A stretch of DNA of 41,626 bases from Halochromatium roseum (GTDB taxonomy: Bacteria > Pseudomonadota > Gammaproteobacteria > Chromatiales > Chromatiaceae), in contig NZ_NHSH01000083.1 of NCBI RefSeq assembly GCF_016653315.1, positions 1 through 41,626 of the forward strand, written 5' to 3'. Within the stretch, counting starts at the first letter, position 1. Each line of letters begins with the position of its first letter. Below are positions 35,174-41,626 of this stretch, piece by piece. Position numbers and translations under genes: made by a program. Under the pieces are notes generated by a model. The model did no database searches. It was given only the letters and a program-made list of their open reading frames with translations, and had not been told where the DNA came from.

Positions 35174-37969
35174 TCAACCGGTGTTGCGCATGCCAGCGGC
35201 AATGGCGTTGATCGAACGCAACAACGGATCGAGCCACTCCTTGCGCGCCTCCTCGTTCGGCTCGTTGCGATAGCGCTCGAGCAGGGTGATCTGGATATGG
35301 TTCAAGGGGTCGAGATAGCTGTTGCGTCGCGCCAGCGAGAGCTGCAGCTCGGGCGTCTCCTCCATCACCGCATGCAGGCCGGCTACATTCAGCACTTGCG
35401 TCAAGGTGCGTTGATATTCATCGGCGATCGCCCGGTAGATCGACTCCGCGCGCGCCTGATCCGGCATCAACTGGGCGTATTCATGGGCGATCTGCATCTC
35501 GGCCTTGAACAGCGACATCTGGGTGTTGCTCAAGATGGCGCGGAAGAACGGCCATTCCTGATACATCCGCTGCAGCTTGGCTAAGCGCTCCAGATCCCCT
35601 TGTCGCCATTGCTCGATCGCGCTGCCGATGCCAAACCAAGCCGGTAGGGTATGTCGTGCTTGGGCCCAACCGAAGACCCAGGGGATGGCGCGGATCGAGC
35701 CCAGCGAGCGATCCGCCTTCTTCCGATGCGAGGGCCGCGAGCCGATGTTGAGCAGCGCGATCGCGTCGACTGGGGTCGCCTCATAGAAATAGTCCAGCAG
35801 CCCCGGTGTATCGCAGATTAGGCCCCGATAATGGGCCTCACCGAGCCGCGCCAGCTCTTCCATGATGCCGAGATAATCCTTGCGCGGCTTGATCGGCGGC
35901 TCGATCACGCAGCGGCTGGCCTTCATCAGGCCGCTGATCCCCATGGTCAACTCATAGAGAGCCGTTTCCGGGTTGGCATAGCGGTAGGAGAGCACCTCAC
36001 CCTGCTCAGTGAATTTGATCTGCCCATGCACGGTGTCTTCCGGCTGCGACAGGATCGCCTCATGGGTCGGTCCACCACCGCGACCGATGGTCCCGCCGCG
36101 ACCATGGAAGAGCCGGCACTTGACGCCGCGCCCCTCGGCCAGCGCAATGATCTTCTCCTGCGCCTCATAGAGGTTCCAGGCCGAGGCCAGGATGCCGCCG
36201 TCCTTACAGGAGTCCGAGTAGCCGAGCATCACCTCCTGCAGATTCCCGGAGGCCTTGAGCAGCGCCGCATAGGTCGGGTTGTCGAACAGCGCCGACATCA
36301 CGGAGTCGATATGCGCCAGGTCTTCGATGGTCTCGAACAGCGGCGAGATGCGCAGATGGCAGAACCAACCATCCGGGGTCTGTCCGGCGAGCCCGGCCAG
36401 GCGCGCCAGCAGCATCACTTCCATCACATGGCTGGCACTGTGCGTCATCGAGATCACATAGGCGCCGAAGACCTGCTCGCTGATCTCAGCACGCATCCGC
36501 GCCATCGACTCGAACACCTCAAGCGTCTCGCGCGTTTCCGGCGTCAGTGTGCCCTTATCGACATGGAAGGGATGCGGATGGCCGATCGCCTCGGCCAAGG
36601 CCAGCAGCTTCTGCTCCTCGCTGAAGGCCTGATAGAGCGGTGCACCGGGCTGACGCGCAAACAGCTCGATCACCGCTTCGGTGTGGCGCGTCGACTCCTG
36701 GCGCACGTCGAGATGCACCAGATGGAAGCCAAAGGTCTCGACCAGGCGCAGCAGATCCTTCAGCTCGCCATCAGCGGCATTCGCATCGCCATGGCTGATT
36801 AGCGAGTCGCGGATCAGGTAGAGGTCGTCGAGCAGCTCGCCCTCGTGCGCATAGCCTTCGGGCAGGATCTCCGGGCTTTGGTCATCATCGATCCGCGCTC
36901 GCACCCGCGCCAGCGTCGTCTCCAGCCGATGGCGGACGATGAACAGCTTGCGTCGATAGGGCTCGTGGAAATAGCGCCGATGGGTCTGGCGCATGGTGTG
37001 CAGCCAGTAATCCTCATCATCGTCGAGGGCATCGAGGAACGGCGTCGAGGGCTGCACCAGCAGGCTCGAATGGCTGAGGATGCGGGTCAATCGTCGCACC
37101 CGCGCGATGTAATGCTCGAGCACCAGCTCGCAATGCATGCGCACCGCCAGCTCGGTGGTCTCGGGCTTCACGTAGGGATTGCCATCGCGATCACCGCCGA
37201 TCCAGGAGCCAAAGCCGATGAAGCTCGGCACCAACACGCCGCTGTTGCTGCCGTACAGACGCCGAACCGCACGCTCCAGGTTGCGGTAGACCTGCGGCAC
37301 GGTTTCGAACAGCGACTCGCGGAAGAAGTACAGCCCTTGGCGCACCTCATCGGTCACCTGTGGCTTGTGCACCCGCACCTCGTCGGTCTTCCAGAGCACC
37401 TGGATCTCACTCAGGATCTGGCCCAGGCGGTCTTGCTGTTCTTCTTCGTTGAGCTTGTGCCGGTGCAGGTCGAGGGCAGCCAAGAAGATGCGTCGATGCG
37501 TCTCCAGCGTGGTGCGCCGCTTGGCCTCGGTGGGGTGAGCAGTGAAGACCGGCAGATAGGCAAGCTCATTCAGCAACCGCTGCAGCCCTGCCGCATCGAC
37601 GCCATCGGCATGGAACTGGCGCAGGGTGTGGTCGAACGAACCGCGCCAGAGCCGACCACCAGCGCTGATCAGCGAGCGCCGGTTCAGATAGGCATGCACA
37701 TCCTCGACCAGATGTGCCAGGCTGAAATAGATGGTGTAGGCGCGGATCACCTCGGCCAAGGTCTGCGGGTCGAGGCCATTGATGCGTTTCATCAGCTTGG
37801 CGCGCAGTTCGGGGTCGTCCTGCTCGCGCAGCGCCAAAAAGCCCTCGCGCAAGCGCTCCACCACCACGAGCACGCGCTTGCGGCTGTGTTCGCGCAGCAC
37901 CTCTCCAAGCAAGGTGGCGAAGAGTGCGATATCGCGCTCGGAACCGGATAAGAGCTGGGTGTCGTTCAT
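35174..37969 (-). CDS. ppc: Phosphoenolpyruvate carboxylase
   Basis: The 931-residue enzyme carboxylates PEP to oxaloacetate to refill the TCA cycle. Conserved blocks are VFTAHPTEAKRRT (about 172-184), GSWIGGDRDGNPYV, the catalytic FHGRGGTIGRGGGPTHEAIL, RAIPWVFGWAQARHTLPAWF and the terminal RNTG, which is needed for activity. The start MNDTQLLSGSERDIALFATL is chosen over an upstream ATG at 38071 whose extension is not homologous. Length is slightly above the E. coli enzyme (883). It is the first gene of an apparent operon with the NTAQ1-like and pRiA4b-type genes. Confidence 0.97.
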   Translation of the reverse strand: MNDTQLLSGSERDIALFATLLGEVLREHSRKRVLVVVERLREGFLALREQDDPELRAKLMKRINGLDPQTLAEVIRAYTIYFSLAHLVEDVHAYLNRRSLISAGGRLWRGSFDHTLRQFHADGVDAAGLQRLLNELAYLPVFTAHPTEAKRRTTLETHRRIFLAALDLHRHKLNEEEQQDRLGQILSEIQVLWKTDEVRVHKPQVTDEVRQGLYFFRESLFETVPQVYRNLERAVRRLYGSNSGVLVPSFIGFGSWIGGDRDGNPYVKPETTELAVRMHCELVLEHYIARVRRLTRILSHSSLLVQPSTPFLDALDDDEDYWLHTMRQTHRRYFHEPYRRKLFIVRHRLETTLARVRARIDDDQSPEILPEGYAHEGELLDDLYLIRDSLISHGDANAADGELKDLLRLVETFGFHLVHLDVRQESTRHTEAVIELFARQPGAPLYQAFSEEQKLLALAEAIGHPHPFHVDKGTLTPETRETLEVFESMARMRAEISEQVFGAYVISMTHSASHVMEVMLLARLAGLAGQTPDGWFCHLRISPLFETIEDLAHIDSVMSALFDNPTYAALLKASGNLQEVMLGYSDSCKDGGILASAWNLYEAQEKIIALAEGRGVKCRLFHGRGGTIGRGGGPTHEAILSQPEDTVHGQIKFTEQGEVLSYRYANPETALYELTMGISGLMKASRCVIEPPIKPRKDYLGIMEELARLGEAHYRGLICDTPGLLDYFYEATPVDAIALLNIGSRPSHRKKADRSLGSIRAIPWVFGWAQARHTLPAWFGIGSAIEQWRQGDLERLAKLQRMYQEWPFFRAILSNTQMSLFKAEMQIAHEYAQLMPDQARAESIYRAIADEYQRTLTQVLNVAGLHAVMEETPELQLSLARRNSYLDPLNHIQITLLERYRNEPNEEARKEWLDPLLRSINAIAAGMRNTG

Positions 37970-38315
37970 CGCGATACTGCGTTCGGGATGGGGAAGTTGG
38001 AAGCCTAGTCGCGGTTTTGACTTGGGCCGCGCCGCGGCTCGCTCAAGCGGGCTGAGGTGCAGGCAGCGCACGGACGCTTCGATCTGCCGCCGATGGTTCT
38101 GCAGGATTCATCCGCTGCGGGAGCTTGAGTCTACCCTGCCACCACCCCAATGAAAACCGAGTTGAGCGCCTAACCCCCCACCCGCGCTCACCGCTTGTCG
38201 CCCAGTCGCTGATGCGTCTATGGTCGCAGCGACGGCGTCGGCAGCCAAACACTCGCCCTGGAGTTGGCTGCCCGCACGCATTCATTGCACCCCGAAACCA
38301 CTCAGGAGATCCTGC

Positions 38316-39161
38316 ATGCGCCCGAATCATCATCTCGCCCACCTGTTGCCTAGGCTCGCCGCCGGCCCTGTCCCGGGGCTTGCTGTCAGTCTTGCCATCA
38401 GCCTTGTTATCGGCCTCACTGCCGGCGCTGCTCAAGCCGAGGTGCAAACCAAGGCCATCAGCTACGAGGACGAAGGCATCCCGCTCACCGGCTATCTGTA
38501 CTGGGACGATGCGATCCAAGGTGATCGCCCCGGCATCCTCGTCATCCATGAATGGTGGGGCCTCAACGATTACGCCAAACAGCGCGCACGCATGCTCGCT
38601 GAATTGGGCTATGTCGCCTTCGCGGCCGATATGTACGGCAACGATCAGGTCACCGACCAGCCTGCTCAGGCTAGGGAGTGGATGCAAGCGGTCACCGTCG
38701 ACCCCGAACTCTGGCGTCAGCGTGCCAATGCGGGCCTGGCGCAGCTCAAGGCGGCTGCTGATGTGGATGCGGAGCAGATTGCTGCGATCGGCTACTGCTT
38801 TGGCGGCGGCACCGTCCTGCAGATGGCCTATGGCGGCGCTGATCTCGACGGCATCGTCAGTTTTCACGGCTCGTTTCCTGCCGCCCCTGAAGAAAGTATT
38901 GGCAAGATCAAGCCTGAGATCCTGATCCTGCACGGTCAGGCCGATAGCTTCGTCGCGCCCGAGGTCGTCAGCAACTTCCAGAACAAGCTTGAAGAAGCGG
39001 GCGCCAACTGGGAGATGGATATCTACGGCGGCGCGCGCCACGGCTTCACCAATCCGAACGCCGGCGACTATGGCCTCGAGAACCTGCAGCATGATCCGCA
39101 GGCCGATGCCCGCTCCTGGCAGCGGATGCAGCGCTTCTTCGATGAGATCTTCGCTGATTGA
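38316..39161 (+). CDS. Secreted dienelactone hydrolase-family protein
   Basis: A 281-residue alpha/beta-hydrolase with an N-terminal signal peptide (LAVSLAISLVIGLTAGAAQA). The core starts VQTKAISYEDEGIPLTGYLY and shows GILVIHEWWGLNDYAKQRAR, the nucleophile in GYCFGGGTV (Cys as in dienelactone hydrolases), the acid in HGQADSFV and the catalytic His in GARHGFTNPNAGD. Substrates of periplasmic members are usually unknown. The ATG at 38316 begins the signal peptide; an upstream ATG (38220) adds residues without homology. A long perfect hairpin follows the stop. Confidence 0.92.
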   Translation: MRPNHHLAHLLPRLAAGPVPGLAVSLAISLVIGLTAGAAQAEVQTKAISYEDEGIPLTGYLYWDDAIQGDRPGILVIHEWWGLNDYAKQRARMLAELGYVAFAADMYGNDQVTDQPAQAREWMQAVTVDPELWRQRANAGLAQLKAAADVDAEQIAAIGYCFGGGTVLQMAYGGADLDGIVSFHGSFPAAPEESIGKIKPEILILHGQADSFVAPEVVSNFQNKLEEAGANWEMDIYGGARHGFTNPNAGDYGLENLQHDPQADARSWQRMQRFFDEIFAD

Positions 39162-39174
39162 GGCGAGCCAGAAC

Positions 39175-39206
39175 GAGCAAGGCGCGGTCTTGACCGCGCC
39201 TTGCTC
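39175..39206. terminator. Strong hairpin between the dienelactone-hydrolase-like and BCCT genes
   Basis: A perfect 15-bp stem (GAGCAAGGCGCGGTC / GACCGCGCCTTGCTC) with a 2-base loop lies 13 bases after the stop at 39161, between convergent genes. It lacks a T tract but is the strongest hairpin of this kind noticed by eye in the window. Confidence 0.7.
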
Positions 39207-39262
39207 CCTGATGGTTCAGCCAGCACCAGCCAGACTGAAGCTAGCCGACTCGCAAAAGCGCG

Positions 39263-40873
39263 CTAGGCGCTACTTTCGGCTGCTGCCGAATCGCGTTTGG
39301 CGCTGCGGCCTTCACCAAGCACGTAGCGCCGTTCATGGCTCAGTCCCATGTAGAGCGCGACACACATCGCCAACAGCACCAGCGTGAACGGCAGCCCCAC
39401 GGTGATTGCCGCCGCTTGCAAGGCACCCAGCGCATCGGCGCCGCCCCCGAACAACAATGCACCCGCGATCAGCCCTTCCATCGTCGCCCAGAAGATACGC
39501 TGCGGCACCGGCGCATCGAGCTTACCGCCGGCGGTGATGCTATCGATCACCAGGGAGCCGGAGTCTGAAGAGGTGACAAAAAACACCAACACGAGCACGA
39601 TCGCGAGAGACGACGTCCACATGGCCCAAGGCAGGTTAGCCAACATCTGGAATAACGCCAGCGAGACCTCGCCGACCCCATCAGCGAGTTCGCCGACGCC
39701 AGCCTGCATTTGATCGATTCCAGCACCGCCGAAAGCGCTCATCCAAACCACAGTCACGACGGTTGGAACCAGCAACACCGCGACCAGGAATTGACGCACC
39801 GTACGCCCCTTGGAGACGCGGGCGATGAACATGCCAACGAACGGCGACCAGGAGATCCACCAGGCCCAGTAGAACACCGTCCAGCCGTTGTAGAACTTCT
39901 CATCCTCACGCCCAATCCAGTTACTCAGCGGGATGATGTTCTCAGCATAGGCGCCAGCGGTGCGCGCCATCTCACTGAAGATGCCAAGCCCAGCGCCGAC
40001 CGCAATCACGAAGAGCAGCAGCGCCAGTGCCAGCAACATGTTGATGTTGCTGAGCAGCTTGACGCCACCATCCAGCCCGCGCACCACTGAAATGATCGCA
40101 ATCGAGGTCACGCCAATAATGATCGCGATCTGGGTATTGATACCGCCGTCGATCCCGAACAGATAGCTGAGCCCGCCAGCAGCCTGTTGCGCGCCGAAGC
40201 CTAAGGAGGTTGCCAGACCAAAGATGGTCGCCATCACCGCGACGACATCGATGACGTGCCCGAACCAGCCCCAGGAACGATCCTTGATGAACGGATAGAA
40301 GGCTGATCGGATGGTCAGCGGCAGCCCCTTGTTATAGCTGAAGAAGGCCAGCGAAAGCGCCACAACGGCGTAGATGGCCCAAGGATGTAGGCCCCAGTGG
40401 AACATGGTGGCGCCCATTGCCAGGTCAGCGCCTTCAGGCGTGCGCGGCGCAACCCCGAGCGGCGTCCCCCACCAATCGCTAAAGTAGGCGGCGGGCTCGG
40501 CCACGCTCCAGAACATCAGCCCGATGCCCATGCCAGCCGCGAACAGCATCGCGAACCAGGATAGCAGCGAGAACTCCGGTTTCGCATCAACCCCACCAAG
40601 GCGGATACTGCCCACCGGCAGCACGATCAGCAGCAGGCAAAAGAGCACGAAGCTGTTGCCGGCGACCAGGAACAGCCAATCGAAATTGTCGATCGACCAG
40701 CCCTTGGAGCCATCGAACGCCTGCTTGGCCTCGCTGGGGAAGATCAGGGTGCCGATCACGAACAGCAGCACCAAGATGCTGGAAATGATGAAGACTGGGT
40801 TGTGCATATCCATGCCCCAGGTTCTGATATTGTCTTGTCCGACCTCGTAGTCGGTCTTGTAAAGATCTCGCAT
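39263..40873 (-). CDS. BCCT-family compatible-solute transporter
   Basis: A 536-residue transporter with about twelve helices. The glycine-rich unwound helix AAGMGIGLMFWSVAEP (about 105-120) and the signature YWAWWISWSPFVGMFIARVS (about 320-345) are those of BCCT carriers such as BetP, which take up betaine, choline or ectoine with Na+. The GMGIG pattern points to the betaine-type sodium-coupled group. The short C-terminus (RRYVLGEGRSAKRDSAAA) is less basic than in osmosensing BetP. It is divergent from lspA across 160 bases, which hold no gene. It suggests life in saline water. Confidence 0.94.
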   Translation of the reverse strand: MRDLYKTDYEVGQDNIRTWGMDMHNPVFIISSILVLLFVIGTLIFPSEAKQAFDGSKGWSIDNFDWLFLVAGNSFVLFCLLLIVLPVGSIRLGGVDAKPEFSLLSWFAMLFAAGMGIGLMFWSVAEPAAYFSDWWGTPLGVAPRTPEGADLAMGATMFHWGLHPWAIYAVVALSLAFFSYNKGLPLTIRSAFYPFIKDRSWGWFGHVIDVVAVMATIFGLATSLGFGAQQAAGGLSYLFGIDGGINTQIAIIIGVTSIAIISVVRGLDGGVKLLSNINMLLALALLLFVIAVGAGLGIFSEMARTAGAYAENIIPLSNWIGREDEKFYNGWTVFYWAWWISWSPFVGMFIARVSKGRTVRQFLVAVLLVPTVVTVVWMSAFGGAGIDQMQAGVGELADGVGEVSLALFQMLANLPWAMWTSSLAIVLVLVFFVTSSDSGSLVIDSITAGGKLDAPVPQRIFWATMEGLIAGALLFGGGADALGALQAAAITVGLPFTLVLLAMCVALYMGLSHERRYVLGEGRSAKRDSAAAESSA

Positions 40874-41033
40874 TTTGTCCGCTCCGATAAGGATGGATTG
40901 CGGGCCTCAATCGAGTCTAAGGCCATGCAAAAACCTTCGTACCCTAACAGTCTCAGGCCTCGGTTTTCAAATCGCACCCTGAATTCCTGCCCCTGAAAAG
41001 GGGGCTTTTCGCGCACAAGATCGCTCGCTCCCG

Positions 41034-41540
41034 ATGAAAAACTGGCTATGGCTCTCCGTTGTCGTGATCCTCTTGGACCAGGCCAGCAAGTGGCTGGTGC
41101 TCAGCATGCTCGCCCCCTACCAAGTGCTCGAACTGCTGCCCAACCTGAATCTGACCCTCATGTTCAACCGTGGCGCCGCCTTCAGCTTTCTCGCCGACGC
41201 CGGCGGCTGGCAACGCTGGCTGCTTGCTGGCTTCGCGCTCCTGGTCATAGTCGTCCTGGTGACTTGGTTGGTCAGGCTACAGTCCGGCACCTGGCTACTG
41301 GCCTCTGGCTTGGCGCTGATCATCGGAGGCGCCATCGGTAACCTGATCGATCGTATCGTCTTCGGACATGTGGTCGACTTCATTCAGGTCTATCTGCCCC
41401 TGATCCCCATGCGCCTCTTCAATCCCTGGCCAGCCTTCAACGTTGCTGACAGCGCGATCAGCGTCGGCGTCGTGATCCTATTGATCGAGACCTTTCGCGG
41501 CGAGCATCCAGGGCCCGGCGCTGCAGGCTCGAGCGCATAG
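41034..41540 (+). CDS. lspA: Lipoprotein signal peptidase (signal peptidase II)
   Basis: The 168-residue protein has four membrane helices and the catalytic aspartates in GNLIDR (about 104-109) and FNVADSAI (about 133-140), plus the conserved LDQASKWLV near the N-terminus and LMFNRGAAFSFL. It cleaves prolipoproteins ahead of the lipid-modified cysteine. lspA usually follows ileS; here the upstream neighbour is a divergent BCCT gene, so the common ribF-ileS-lspA order is broken. Confidence 0.96.
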   Translation: MKNWLWLSVVVILLDQASKWLVLSMLAPYQVLELLPNLNLTLMFNRGAAFSFLADAGGWQRWLLAGFALLVIVVLVTWLVRLQSGTWLLASGLALIIGGAIGNLIDRIVFGHVVDFIQVYLPLIPMRLFNPWPAFNVADSAISVGVVILLIETFRGEHPGPGAAGSSA

Positions 41541-41605
41541 GAGCGAAATCTGCGGAGCAGATCTCAGTGCACCAAAGATCGCGCATTAGACCAAGAGCAA
41601 CCCCT

Positions 41606-41626
41606 TGGGGCTGGGGGCTGGGGGCT
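41606..41626 (+). repeat. Tandem 7-nt G-rich units running off the window
   Basis: TGGGGCT is followed by two GGGGGCT units up to the last base of the window. The array may continue. The G runs could form a quadruplex. Confidence 0.6.

Noticed and set aside
36845-37951. A 368-codon plus-strand frame opposite ppc
   Set aside because: It is the antisense of a well-conserved gene, with no domain and no ribosome binding site.

Overview
The window looks like chromosome of a purple sulfur gammaproteobacterium (Chromatiaceae type: Thiocapsa, Allochromatium, Thiorhodovibrio or Halochromatium relatives). The main reason is a hydrogenase operon of the hynS-isp1-isp2-hynL type, known from Thiocapsa roseopersicina. 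GC-rich coding sequence, a PomAB-type (sodium-type) flagellar stator pair and a BCCT compatible-solute transporter suggest a marine or moderately halophilic habitat. The organism assignment is inference from gene content.

1-6300: a decayed defence and mobile-element zone, with every gene on the minus strand. In transcription order it holds a DUF3883-type SNF2 helicase missing its N-terminal half, a small UPF0175-like gene joined to it by an ATGA overlap, an IscB (HEARO) element with an apparently intact RNA-guided nuclease and an upstream omega-RNA region, a RelB/RelE-type toxin-antitoxin pair, and a DUF1156 DNA methylase that is frameshifted and truncated. The helicase and methylase resemble parts of HMA/DISARM-like defence loci.

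6300-12100: housekeeping genes. gatB stands alone without gatC-gatA. It converges on a three-gene proton-translocating transhydrogenase operon (pntA1, pntA2, pntB), followed by the PEP synthase regulatory kinase/phosphatase ppsR.

12100-19200: the hydrogenase region. It holds an unknown 154-aa protein gene, hypC (divergent), the maturation protease hynD, a hupH-like gene, and hynS-isp1-isp2-hynL with start/stop overlaps. HynS carries a Tat signal. Isp1 is a NarI/DsrM-like membrane cytochrome and Isp2 a DsrK/HdrD-like iron-sulfur protein, so the complex probably exchanges electrons between periplasmic H2 and the quinone or sulfur-metabolism side.

19200-27600: pomA-pomB, tatD-tcdA (flanked by two inverted copies of a palindromic repeat), a DUF2058 gene with a NYN/LOTUS nuclease-like gene, a Skp/OmpH-like chaperone, a DUF465 protein and an MsbA-like ABC exporter.

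27600-33700: a signalling module. A PhnD-like periplasmic binding protein overlaps by 4 nt a 1077-aa membrane protein with PAS-PAS-GGDEF-EAL domains, an architecture like the NspS/MbaA pair. An orphan amino-acid-type binding protein and a PH-domain membrane protein lie convergent to it.

33700-41626: ppc (PEP carboxylase) followed by a bacterial homologue of the eukaryotic N-terminal glutamine amidase NTAQ1 and a pRiA4b ORF-3 protein, all apparently in one operon; then a secreted dienelactone-hydrolase-like protein, a BCCT transporter and lspA. No tRNA, rRNA or CRISPR array was recognised. Short tandem duplications and palindromic repeats are unusually frequent between genes.
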